Origin: Xiphydria camelus
Taxonomy: Eukaryota > Arthropoda > Insecta > Hymenoptera > Xiphydriidae
Length of the DNA: 64,000 bases
Reading direction: 5' to 3'
Assembly (NCBI GenBank): GCA_963678675.1
Contig: OY783193.1
Span: forward strand, 36,494,430 to 36,558,429
Positions 9,714 to 20,102 of the stretch are shown piece after piece. Each line of letters begins with the position of its first letter. Position 1 is the stretch's first letter. Below the pieces are notes generated by a model. That model had not been told where the DNA came from. It searched no databases and saw nothing but the letters and a program-made list of their open reading frames with translations. The position numbers and the translations under genes are program-made.

Positions 9714-12080
9714 GGAAATTAATGACATTTAGTCACGGGGCTTCGTAATTTCAGCGTTTTTCAAAATTTTTGTTCTATTCCCACACGTCGATCGACATTT
9801 TTCTTCCGCACCTTTCGCTCTTTTCCTCCTCCATAAATTTCTGGGCAGTTCCAATTCCTGTTCCAGCATCTGGAATTACTTCCATCCGATTGCCCGATTT
9901 TTGAGAACGGCGAGGCAAAGAGTCTCTCGCTATTTTCACGTTCCTCGGAAGGAGCGAGAACGCCTCTTAACTGTATGTGTATACGACGCCAAAGCAGTCG
10001 CGGGCCTTTGAGGTGACCACGGGCGCGCGTCTCAAGGAGTTTCTCACCTTTGAGCTGGTGGCCAACCTCCTCAGACTCTCTCACGGTTCTTTCTGCTCTC
10101 TTCTCTCTTATCGTCGAGAGCGAAAGAGGAGAGGAAACCGCGCTTCTCTAGGCCCTACACACAGAGAAAAATCTGGTTGAAAGAATTAGAATTTCACCAG
10201 AAATTGTGGTCGATTTTGGCGCCAACCACGATTTCATAGTTCTTCTAAATAGTAAGATTCTGGTTATAGTAATAAGGGATTGAGATTACTGCAACCACAG
10301 ATCAACCTGCAGCATGATCGATTGATGTCCCCAACCTTTTTTTTATATAGTTAATTAATTAATTAATAAAAAATCTTAGATATTATAAATACTTCTTCAT
10401 GTTGCACTGAACATATTTATCATCGGACAATTAAAATAAACGTAAATCAATCGACCATCAATTACGAGTTATAGTATTTATTTTACTGCTGGATACTGCA
10501 GACCCGACCTATGTGTCTAAGGGTTAAAATCAAGAGTCGATTAAAAATTGCCAAAGGATGTTCTTGTCACGAAATCTCGCCTCGATCGTCTTCTGTTTAA
10601 TTATCATTCAGCGCTACCTTTCCCTGCGAATTTTCCAAAGGACTTCTTCAATTTTAGCATCACTTTGAGATTAAACCTCTCATTAAACGCACAACTGAAG
10701 TTTATTATTACACATTAAGCATTTGGACCTGTTATCAACGCTTCGTCCCAAAAGAAAATCGAGAGCTCGACAAGTTTAAAGGTCGCGTAACTCCCATCCG
10801 AACGAATTGAAATACCTATATTCGCCGCAAAAAAAAATGAAAAGAAGAACTCTTAACTCCCTCCATTCAAAAGAAGCGAGAAAAAGCGAGACCGCGGATT
10901 GACTGCTTTCACGCGTCGCCGCGCGAGATTTTTCAACCTCCCGCAACATATATAGGTACACGCGCACGTATCTTGCGTTCGAGAACTTTTTCTCCCTTCT
11001 TCTCCCTCTCCGCGTAAGATCCTTCATAGGTTCCGTCGAGACAATGACTGGGCGAGTGTCGAGGCTCCTCCAAACTTCTCAAAGACTCTCCCGCGCGCGC
11101 CCACCGCCTCTGTGCTACCCAGGTGCGACGCCGCCGCTCTTTAACTCGCGTGCATTGTGCGCGCGAGGTCCGCGAGAGTGCTATGCATAATGCAGCTATT
11201 TATGCGGGCTCGAAGGCTGCTGCGCGCGCGACACGTTGAAAACAGTGGAAATCTGGAACAAAGGGATGGGGCGAAGCGAGTGCCCTCTCTCTCTCTCGCT
11301 CTCGAATCTAGGCTGTTACCGTGGCAACACAGGTACACGAGAGCCGGGAGGGGGTTGGCGGCGAGCGGAGACTTCGAAGGCCGTCGGAAGGGCCGGGGGA
11401 CGAGGACGAGTCGAGCGAAGAAGGAGAGGGGGGTCCCTTCCCCGTCTCTCTGTTCCTCGGGCCACTCGTCTGCCTCCCCCTTCTCCCACGCGCTCTATCC
11501 ACCACTCTCCCCGCGGATCAGATGTTCGCGAAAATCAATATGACTCTCCCTGCGGTTGCACTCTCTCGCTCGCGCGAAGGTTCTCTCTTTCCCTCCGCGC
11601 TGCATCCTCCTCTCTTCCGCCGGAGTTTTCCGGCCATCTTTTTCCGCGCCGCCGCATCTTTGTTTCGGTCAATTTCCGCGGGACGCATCCGAGGTTGTGG
11701 TCCGAAAATAAATTGACGGCAATGGTTAACCGTGGCCCAGCTCGTGGAATTGTCGGGAGGGACAAAGGGAGGGGGATATGTAGAGCGCACGAGGCACTCG
11801 GATCGGTCACCCTCCGCGCTCAGTGTCAGCTGATGCCTCGTGTAGCTACGAATGTGGGGCTGATTTTTAGCGTTGTCATTTTCCGCGCTGCGGATTCGAG
11901 CAGCTATTCGCATTGTTACGGTTCTTGCGATGGCGCGGTACTAAATAATAGTACGACTGGCGTTTTTCAACCCCTTTTCGATTATCGTGTAATTGCGATA
12001 TGAATGCCAGTGGTCTGGCCTAACCAACCCCTTTTTTGCGCAAGGTTATATCGGTGAATACTGACATCTGCCGGAAATTT
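9714..12080. other. CpG-rich segment, no gene model
   Basis: Between about 10900 and 11960 the DNA is strongly CpG-rich with several long overlapping frames on both strands (for example 11236-12003 plus, 11518-11913 minus). They are low-complexity Arg/Ser/Pro/Leu and none resembles a known protein. A promoter or 5' exon could lie here but no start or splice pattern is convincing. Confidence 0.4.
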
Positions 12081-12169
12081 TGTTGACAGGAAGTTAAGAT
12101 TAAACCAAAATTCTTAAGTTTGGGTTATCAAAACAAAATTAAACCAAAATGTTTGACTTCCTGTCAACC
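12081..12169. repeat. Short inverted repeat
   Basis: GTTGACAGGAAGT on the left and ACTTCCTGTCAAC on the right form a stem around about 60 bp; within it ATTAAACCAAAAT is repeated directly. Purely structural observation. Confidence 0.6.
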
Positions 12170-12374
12170 AGAATTCAAGATAATGCAAGTTCCTTTGATA
12201 ACTTTAAAGGGCTATAGCTTGGAAGGGGTGCACTTTAGGACACATGTTCATGGGGAAAAATTATCATATTTTTATCTCCAGAATCCACCATTTCATTTTT
12301 TACCATCTGTTCTGAGACACCCTGTATAGGTCCACAACGTACAACTTTTTAGCGTATAAAAATTAGTTTCGAAG

Positions 12375-12492
12375 ATTACTCTTTTATCCATAAACAAGAT
12401 CGTATCGATGTAGGTCAAAAGTTCACAAATAATGAGATAATAGTGACTGAAGTCTCTTTCCCGGTGAATAAGTTTAGCCTCCGTATGGTATA
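12375..12492. mobile_element. Palindromic family C, copy C1 (half)
   Basis: Ends AATAAGTTTAGCCTCCGTATGGTAT and contains the family C core AAAAGTTCACAAATAATGAG and ATAATAGTGACTGAAG. The left half is degraded or missing. Match to C2, C3 and C4. Confidence 0.65.
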
Positions 12493-13339
12493 CGCATGCA
12501 CGTACGCACACGCAACGCGTTAACGTCTCAACTCACACCGCGCGCGCTGCCTGCCCACGTCTATCCACCTTGGCGTCTCGGACCCGCGCGTAGCTGTGTC
12601 CCACGAGTCGCGCACCAATACTCGCGAAACGACCGACTTGCCCGGCGTATACACGCGATACCGTTGCGTCGATAAATTCCCATTAGCAGTGGGAAAGAAG
12701 AAACCGCGTAACAATGACCGCGAGCGCGCGTCTACCTTACCCGACCGTTTACGCGCGGTATTAATTCGTCGGGTCGGGCATTACGTGCACGTTCCCTCGA
12801 GGAATTACCCGCGCATTAACCGGGATCTCGTAGCGGTACATAATAATAACCAGCCGTCTAATAGGCACTCGGCGCGTTTCTTAATTTCCACCGATACGCA
12901 TAAACCGTATTGCGTATTTATGTTCGCGTCGACGTTGAAATTCCAAGTCGACCGGCTGAGAACGACCGTCAGCCTCGTTATTTATTGTCGATGTGTTTGG
13001 TAAATTTGGAAAAGAGGTGCAATAGCTGCATGTATCGGTGCACTTTGGTTTTCCCCATTTTACTGAAAATTAGGATTAGTTTTCGAGAGCTATGTCGTAT
13101 AGTTTAACCTATTGGGAATAGAACTGCGGAGAACAATGTTAAAGTTATTTAAAAATTAACGGAGTTATAAAGGAACGTGATTTTCATGTAATTGGTAGGG
13201 TTACAGATTTAGAGGGCACGTGTAAAATGTATCGAATTTATTTCCAGAAGGAAGAATTTGTATAAATTCTATTTAAAAGTGTTAAAAACTCGATTCTCGT
13301 GTTGATATAAACATTCTAAATATTTCCTCATTTTAATAG
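12493..13339. other. CpG-rich segment, no gene recognised
   Basis: From about 12520 to 12990 the DNA is CpG-rich with several ATTAA/TTAAT motifs, the look of a possible regulatory region. Frames at 12520-12714 and 12596-13003 have no recognisable domain. Confidence 0.4.
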
Positions 13340-13660
13340 TCTAGGTACTTTGCTATATGTACTGCTATTATTATATTTTATTATTGCTACCAATTCTACT
13401 ACTACATTTATTATATTTTTTTTCTAATTTTCTCCGCTATCCACTCATGTTATTATTTGTTATCTCCATCTTGTCACTCCTTAAAATTCTTGCTTTTTAC
13501 GTATTCGTTACAGTTACTGCAAATGCAGTTGCTGTATCGTTTTTCTTTATAGATTGTTTGTACGAATTCACGCTTCAAAGTCCGATAAATAATTCATTCT
13601 ATTTATCTATCTATCTATTTGTCTATCTGTCCGTCTGTCCGTCTCGTTACGCTCGAACGC
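13340..13660. repeat. T-rich low-complexity stretch with tetranucleotide repeats
   Basis: TAT/TTA-rich DNA followed by TCTA repeats at about 13598-13625 and GTCC/GTCT repeats at about 13622-13645. The plus-strand frame through it (13357-13674) is Leu/Phe/Tyr-rich because of composition. Confidence 0.75.
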
Positions 13661-14327
13661 ATCTGGTTCGATAGGATCCGCAAATGACGAGTGGTTTTAG
13701 GTTCAACTGAAACGATAATAGTCGAGTGAAACGAGAAGAAGGAAGGAACCTTGACTAAAGTATTCTCTTTATTTTTGTTACAGGTTAGTATAAACTGATA
13801 CACTTCGAAGGCCACCCGGAAGTTCCCGTTTGAACGCCACGTTAGCGGGGGTAATGACAATCAAAGCTAATCGTCGTTGGGGCGAGCGACCGTTCTTATC
13901 ACCAACCGTGAGTCTGACTACAAATATTCCTGAATCATTGCACTTCGATTTATTTTATTCGTGCCACGTTTTCTTGAAATCGGCCAGCAGACAATGACTG
14001 CTTCTTTGATATTTCATGTTTTATCGTTCACGTTTATCCGAAATTCTGTAACGCACGAACGAAACGTCGACGTTGAGAGACCTACATAATGACGTTTTCG
14101 TATGTAGAGTTCATGCGTTCGAAACGTCGCCTCTGAACGTGAGTATGCGAAAATCCGGCGCGCGTAACTTTACACCTCTCGAGCACGGCAATAATCTTGA
14201 CTTGTAATCAGAGCGAATCGAAACGAGAAACGCACGATGCTTTCGACGTACGACGACGGAATTTATTGTATAAAGCGATCGATATACGAAATTTTTAACA
14301 GATTTCACCACCGATTTCATTTCCAAA
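13661..14327. other. No gene recognised
   Basis: No shared repeat or coding signal seen. Confidence 0.5.
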
Positions 14328-14405
14328 CATGGTTTTGGCTACATAGTTAATATATAAATTATATGTAATCCACACATGACCAAAACCATATATGGAACAC
14401 TCACA
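14328..14405. mobile_element. Palindromic family F, fragment F1
   Basis: Short palindrome with ACATGGTTTTGG at the left and CCAAAACCATATATGG at the right around an AT-rich centre, matching the central part of family F (for example 23430-23560). Confidence 0.6.
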
Positions 14406-14749
14406 CCTTTTCCTCCTGAGAATATCAAACTTCGATTTTATCCAGTCAACATTTCAAATACTATACAAGCTCCATATGTAAGACCAAATAAGAAATATTC
14501 GTACGAGTAATATTAGAGGTTCGCCAAAGCGTCGACCCAAATTCTCACAAGAGCTAAAGCCCGCGGCTCATCTGTCATTCGAACCGACGAGAAAATATAT
14601 GCCCTTGCCAGGAATCGATACTCCTCGCGGGTCGATATTTAAATACTTTTCATCGCGAGGCTGTAAGTAAAAGTTGGATCGATATTGGCTTTCTTCATTG
14701 AATGAAATGTCGACGGCATCTAACCCCGTTATTCGACCTGCACAAGGCG

Positions 14750-14962
14750 CACTGTAAAAAATAATTAGATTAATCTGGAAAACGCATCTAGGATAAACAC
14801 GTTTAATTATTCTAACCAAGTGTTTAGTTATTCCAATCAAACGTTTAGTGATTCTAACCAAAAAGTGGTCAGTTTAACAAAACGGAAGGAGGATCCATAT
14901 TTCACCAAACCGTCATCGTCTCCAGGATTTTGGTTAAATTGACCAAGTTATTTTTCTCAATG
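14750..14962 (-). mobile_element. MITE family B, copy B1
   Basis: Left end CACTGTAAAAAATAATTAG, right end AAGTTATTTTTCTCAATG. The body contains the family B string of related approx. 20-bp motifs of the type TTTAGTTATTCTAACCAA, then CATCGTCTCCAGGATTTTGG. Non-coding, about 213 bp. Compare B3, B4, B6 and B7. Confidence 0.85.
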
Positions 14963-15997
14963 AGAGGGTAACGAATTTTCTCCGTTTTTCTAAAGACCTG
15001 TAAAATATTTTACCGAACGCGGAAGATTAAAAATCGTTCAACATTTTCCACCGCGGAAAAATTCTTGCGTGGTTTAGTCGATCTCCTCGGGCTGCGCGAC
15101 AAATCGCCCGCGATTACGTAAACGCGTTCGATATTGCCCAACGAACGATCGGCGGGTATCGGCGACCGCCGCAGAAACTCCATGAAAATCGACGACGCGC
15201 ACTACGCGTCCCGCGAAGCGTGACACGCTCGTGGATACGATTGTCCAATGTCTCCCTCCCTCTTCCGCGGTTAACACTTACGAGGGCAGCGCGCGGCGGA
15301 ATTGCTTTTTTAGCATTTTACGAAATCGGAATTGGAATAGTCGCTGGCGCTGCAAAACGCCAAAAAGGCAAATCGAACGAGTTCGGAACTTGTAATTTTC
15401 CTAAATTCAATTCGATTATTCGCATTTTATGAATCAAATTGTTGAACATTAAATATTTCAACTTGTCTAATTTCCCTCGAAATGCAGGGTTAAGCATTTA
15501 AATTGAGACGCATGAATATCTGAAGAATAACGCATTTTAGAACAAAATGTTTCTTATAACAGCTATTTGCTTTAAAGGAGGAAAGAGAACCGTATGCTTT
15601 ATTTCTCATTTAGTAGAGGTCTTTCTTTAAATAGAAGCCTATATTTTTCCAACAAATTCTTATTCTACACGTAAAAACAGACAATTTTTTTTCGAAAATG
15701 CGTTATTCTACAGATATTTTACAGATGTCTCAATTTAAATGCATCATCCCATATAACAATAGCTCTTGAATTTTCTCGAAAAAAAAAAAAAAGATTACCT
15801 GACACGATTAATATCGATAACACAGTTGTCGGTTAATATTTCATTTCTATTTGCCCCATTTGAAGAAAAAAATCTATCATCTCCTGCAGATAACAGCTGA
15901 CAAAATACCATCCGCTATCTAAACACTCGTTGCTTTTCCAAAGCTCAACTGAACCGCGAATTTCTGCGGGAAAAGTCTGATGATATCCCGCGCGCCG
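14963..15997. other. No gene recognised
   Basis: CpG-rich at 15060-15290, AT-rich afterwards, with a run of A at 15779-15793. No repeat shared with the rest of the window was found. Confidence 0.5.
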
Positions 15998-16036
15998 CAC
16001 AGTGCGGCGATCTTATGGAGAAATGGGACAAAAATC
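15998..16036 (+). repeat. Transib terminal inverted repeat resembling a 23-RSS
   Basis: CACAGTG at 15998-16004, then exactly 23 bp, then ACAAAAATC at 16028-16036. This equals the vertebrate recombination signal heptamer consensus and matches its nonamer ACAAAAACC at 8 of 9 positions. Transib termini are known to have this heptamer-spacer-nonamer plan. It lies 295 bp beyond the transposase stop codon, in the orientation expected for an element end. Confidence 0.8.
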
Positions 16037-16261
16037 ATAACTCCAAAAAGGATTAATATTGCCATATTATAAATTTACCATAATATTTTACTATTAGCCT
16101 AAAGAAAAATTGTAACAAATTTGCAAAATACACCGTACGGTTACCCCTGAAATTAATCAATAATTATGACTTATGTTTCTAATAGTACATTATACACTAA
16201 ACTTCTTAGAATTTATATCGTTAAAAATTCCACAACTTATTAGAAAGATATACAAATGATA

Positions 16262-16320
16262 CATATAGACAAAATATATACAGATATATACATATGTATA
16301 TATATAGATATATAGAATTA
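16262..16320. repeat. AT-rich TATA/CATA microsatellite
   Basis: Imperfect run of ATATAGAC/ATATATAC units immediately downstream of the transposase poly(A) signal, inside the element. Confidence 0.7.
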
Positions 16321-16329
16321 TTTACATGA

Positions 16330-16335
16330 TTTATT
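16330..16335 (-). promoter_or_regulatory. Polyadenylation signal of the transposase
   Basis: On the minus strand the end of the frame reads GAATAAATC: the stop codon TAA is embedded in the hexamer AATAAA. A compact 3' end like this is common in DNA transposons. Confidence 0.5.
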
Positions 16336-18364
16336 CAGACTCGGACTCAGTTTCAGACTGGTCGCTATCTTCGAGAGTATTTTGTATATTATATGCTGAT
16401 AACGGAGAGTGTTTGTCTGCCAACAAGAAATAATCTTTAATGCTGTTATCTTCACGCTCACTTTTTTTTTTGTTAGAAACAATATGTCTATGACAAGCTA
16501 ATAACGGATCCGATGTTATAACTAAGCGATTCATCAAATCAATATTTGATTTCGTTCGAGATGTTTTTCGCGTATGATGTAATCTTTCTTTTCGAATTTC
16601 TTTATGTCTAGCTTCCAGACACTCTTCGGACATTTCGCCAATGGGCATATTAAACTGAGATATTATCTCATAACCATGAACTAGAATTTTGTGGACAGTA
16701 ACAGGCATATTATACCAGGCATACTCTCGTAGGTATAGCTCTCTTGTTTCCGTAGTAAGTTTATAAAACTTATTAATATTAATTCTTTCTTTACTGCTTA
16801 TGATTCTTAAAATTGTATAAAATTTACAAAGCAGGTCTTCGTTAATGCCCGTAATCTCAGCACTTATTTTATGTTGTTCAAAAAATACCCTGGCAGTATT
16901 TCCATCATTGGAACTACCATATCCTTGTTTGGGTTTGTCAATATTAAGCCCTAATCGTATCTTAAACTCATCTTGAATTCGTTTCTTGGTTTGTTCTTTT
17001 ACTGCCTTAAATTCAGATGAAGCTCGCCATGTTTTAAAAGGCGTGCGATATGCTATTTGCAAGCAACATTGCAAAAAACGAATCCAACAGTGCAGAATGG
17101 ACAACCCATATTTATATTTTTGTGTATCTGGTATGAAAGTGGTTAAATCTGAAATATTCATTTCACTAGGCTTGGCTCCGCAAATATAGCAAGTAGCAGA
17201 AGACTTGGTCATTGTTATAGTATTACATATACTTCCATCAATCATTGTTAAATGAAATTCAAAATCCACGTTGAAATCTGTCTCACCGATTTTTATCTTA
17301 CACGGTTGAATATCCTGTTTAAAGAACTGGTCATATTTATTGTATTCTTATTTAACTAAGTCTGCATTTTCCTTAGAGAATACAAATTTAAGCGGTCGAC
17401 AGTACAGTGAGGAACCTGCACGCGGATTTTTCCAAAGCACAAGCCTAGAAGTCTTTTCAATTAACATAATGGGCACAAAAGCTAAAACAAACATGAATTC
17501 GTCGCTTGCCGTTTCTTGAGCAAACTTTTGTTTGTATGTACTATGTCCCGAACTCCCGTCCATACCCCATTTACATACAAGAGTTAGATTAGAAGAACTT
17601 ATATTACATTTAGTATCAATAAGTTTTGAAATACTGTTGAGAGTTTTGTATAATAAGTCTTGAATATCAACTTCAACAGATATTTCAGTAGCGGATGAAA
17701 TTGCAGGATAAAAGCCCGATTTGAACAGCTTAAGTCTGTATAAACTAGGAAAAGTATCACTATGTACACTATTTACAATTGTCCTTAACAACGTATATTT
17801 ACGTTGCGATAAATCTAAATCTAAATAAAGGGCAAGCGTTTGCTGTAACGAAATTTCTTTCTTCACCACTGGTAATTTTGTAGAAGTTGATGGGCTAGCG
17901 ATATCAGCAGCGAAACGTAATTCTGCACTACTATGTTCTCGCAATAGCGGTTCTACTCTACGTTTTTTCGTTTTATCTGAAGATTCTTCGAACGGTTTTT
18001 GGGGTCGACCGCGGCTACTGTCTAGCCTATCTAAGCTGGTGCTGGCAGCAGAAATTTCGCCGACTGCAATTTTTGAGGCCAAAAAAATACCCTCCTTCTT
18101 TAACAAATATGATTTCGAACGGGAGCACTTTATCCACTTTGATTTCAAATTAGCACACACTAACTTAATATTGTTAAGAAGTTTTGGGTCGTCGGAATAC
18201 TGAATATTATGTGAATTTACAACTAATTGTTTTACAGCACTAAATTTATCTTCAGGTTTTGCCGATACCCAAACTTCGAAGCAGTCGCCATACAGCATCG
18301 GCCGCGCCAGCAAGTAGCCCGCATATGGACCAGCGCAGCCGATGATACGTAGGACGTCGCGCAA
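16331..18364 (-). pseudogene. Transib/RAG1-like transposase with one in-frame stop
   Basis: DDE recombinase that would cut and join the element's own ends. Two open segments, 17348-18364 (338 codons) and 16331-17269 (312 codons from its first Met), lie in one frame separated only by TAA at 17348-17350; the codons between the stop and that Met also read as transposase. Numbered from the Met at 18364: first catalytic Asp at 269 (motif KWGMDGSSGHS), second Asp at 376 (HLTMIDGS), Glu at about 584 (EECLEARHK). A CYIC pair follows the second Asp, and HKILVH gives the HxxxxH pair 21 residues before the Glu, as in the RAG1 zinc-binding region. NDGNTARVFF and PIGEMSEE are further Transib-like blocks. 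The C-terminus is acidic (SDQSETESESE). An internal basic stretch (KTKKRR, codons 131-136) could be a nuclear signal. The first ~30 codons are GC-rich and probably not original transposase. The family assignment is firm; activity is unlikely with the stop. Confidence 0.88.
17348..17350 (-). other. In-frame TAA splitting the transposase
   Basis: The minus strand reads GCAGACTTAGTTAAATAAGAATAC: the stop follows ...NADLVK, and the same frame continues EYNKYDQFFKQ. No indel is needed to rejoin the frame, so this is a point nonsense change between the two catalytic Asp residues (or a sequencing error). Confidence 0.85.
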
Positions 18365-19380
18365 CGCTCGCAGTATAGCGCAGACACGACCGCGAGACGC
18401 CGTGTTTACCTATATGCCGTAGCGCTCCGCGATTCTCGACTCTCCGCGGCACGTCATTTTTTCCCGAGCCCGGCGCAGGTATAGCAGCCGAGAGGATCGA
18501 GCGAATGTAGGTTAGAGTGCGGTAGGATAGGTATACCGAGCTACACCGGCGTGAGCGAGCAGCTGACGCGGCGCAATCAATATATTTGCGTGTGTGGGGG
18601 TTACGCGCCCACGCGGCGAGACCCGGTGGTATAGGTGGGAGATTAAACGCGCGAGAAGTCCCTCCGTCGCGACGAACTAAACTGCGACCGTCCGTTTGTA
18701 ATATCCTCGCTCGTCCCGAACAAATCGACAATTCAATCAGGGACGTACATATGTGGGGTAGACTTTTTTCCCCATCTATATCCGGCGAGCCTGATATCAT
18801 CGGCCGATTGCGATTCGTTGCGGCGTCCGTTTGACGTTTTTTTTTCTTGCGACATCCGTTTCGCATTTTTTGCGACGTCAATTTGGCCCATCTCTTTCCC
18901 CGCGTTTGACAAAATTTGGAAGTCGCGTGGGGGAGATTTTCGTGTGATGTTCGTTCGATTTTTCGATGATTTATTTATTTTCGTCGCCGCGTTACAGTGG
19001 ATTATACAGTCAGGAGTCTATTTTTGCAACCGCGTCGCACGGTTAACCCGCTCGATCGACGGAGAAAATTGAATTATCGAAACGCGGCGCCTAATGCGAT
19101 CAGCGAGCGTCTTGGTCGCTCGGATGACGTCATTGGCGCGAAAAAATATCCGCCCGAAGGCGAAGTCGCAGCCTTTCCGTGGCGCAACGCTCGCAGCCTT
19201 CTTCGAAGTATTTATATTTGCATCCCCGATGGGAAATTGTCCCGGGATTCGCTCAGCACCCGTTGAAAAGTAGATCGTGCTGTTTGTGTGGAATTTGAAT
19301 CGCGGGCTTATTAGATCGACGCGTTATCGACTAAGATATTTTCCAAAGCAACCGTAAAATATCCCTCCTCTGAATGCTCC
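18365..19380. other. CpG-rich segment next to the transposon
   Basis: Strongly CpG-rich to about 19300, a sharp contrast with the AT-rich transposon. The minus-strand frame at 18252-18881 overlaps the transposase start in another phase and shows no domain. A host promoter or exon could be here, but no gene model is supported. Confidence 0.4.
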
Positions 19381-19890
19381 GTACTGTTAAAAAAATGTCT
19401 GTTTCGAATTCACAAATTGTGTTGGAGGCTTTTAACAAACACATATGTGTGGTAAAACTACTAACAATTTGATGCGAAAAAACAAATTCCATAAGGAATT
19501 TATAAAACAAAAAATACGATGTATATTATAGAATCAGAATAAGATATCATAAAATCACAACATGTGTGTATCGTAAATTCTCAATTGTTTTTGAATCTCA
19601 AGTGAAAAAGTTCTGTATAGGTAGTTTGTATATATGTAGTTCACATATGGATTTGGTCCTATATGGGTTATGTATGATTTCTATATAAATTATATATGAA
19701 TAATTATTTGTCTTTTAAATCTTTCTATAAACTATATAATCCATGTATGGTTTATATAGAAATCATATATAATAATTCATATATGGACCACATATAATCC
19801 ATGTAGATCCTTTCCGCTTGGGATTTCACAATTAGTTTTGTAAATTTAATTTACAAATGTGTATCGAAAGCTTTTAACTTCTAACAGTGC
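19381..19890. repeat. Possible outer inverted-repeat unit enclosing F2
   Basis: GTACTGTTAA near 19381 and CTAACAGTGC near 19881-19890 are roughly inverse, with partial further similarity inward. Family F copy F2 would then be an insertion into this unit. Weak, by-eye match. Confidence 0.3.
19603..19822. mobile_element. Palindromic family F, copy F2
   Basis: Left end TGAAAAAGTTCTGTATAG, right end GATCCTTTCCGCTTGGG, with AT-rich arms carrying repeated CATATATGGA, TATGGTTTATATAGAAATCA and the inverse TGATTTCTATATAAATTATA. Complete copy of about 220 bp, non-coding. Confidence 0.75.
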
Positions 19891-20102
19891 ACACGAAAAA
19901 AATTGAACAGTAACGATTACTGTGCCAGAATAGTAAGTAAATGACAACTTCGACGATATTATGTTGAATAATCTGCAGAATAATGGTGATTATTATTCGA
20001 ATAGCGATAATTACTGTACTGCAGATTATTCAACATGATATTGTTAAAGCTTTCACCTATTTACTACTTTGGCATCGTTACTATTAAATTTTCTCCGCGC
20101 AC
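19888..20102. mobile_element. Inverted-repeat family I, copy I1
   Basis: Left arm CACACGAAAAAAATTGAACAG then TAACGATTACTG, CGACGATATTATGTTGAATA; right arm is the inverse, ending ATCGTTACTATTAAATTTTC. Copy I2 at 60299-60543 matches both arms with a different centre. Non-coding, about 215 bp. Confidence 0.7.

Larger units (their letters stand above)
15998..18364 (-). mobile_element. Transib-type DNA transposon (5' end unresolved)
   Basis: The unit consists of a transposase reading frame on the minus strand and, past its 3' end, a Transib-like terminus at 15998. The 5 bp outside that terminus (15993-15997) are CGCCG, which fits the CGNCG-like target preference known for Transib. About 2.25 kb AT-rich sequence changes sharply to CpG-rich DNA near 18255-18300, inside the first 30 codons of the frame. 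No matching inverse terminus (GATTTTTGT, 23 bp, CACTGTG) was found from 18300 to 19600, so this copy seems truncated or joined to host DNA at its 5' side. The right boundary given is that of the reading frame, not of the element. Confidence 0.75.

Noticed and set aside
11236..12003. 255-codon plus-strand open frame
   Set aside because: It lies in CpG-rich DNA where stops are rare, several other long frames overlap on both strands, the composition is Arg/Ser/Leu-rich, and no domain is recognised.
12293..12330. Motif GAGACACCCTGTATA resembling the end of a known transposon type
   Set aside because: Only a single short match and no inverse partner end was found nearby.
13357..13674. Hydrophobic 105-codon frame resembling a membrane protein
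   Set aside because: T-rich low-complexity DNA gives Leu/Phe/Tyr codons; includes TCTA and GTCC microsatellites.
18252..18881. 209-codon minus-strand frame overlapping the transposase start
   Set aside because: Different phase from the transposase, in CpG-rich DNA, Arg/Ser-rich, no recognisable domain.
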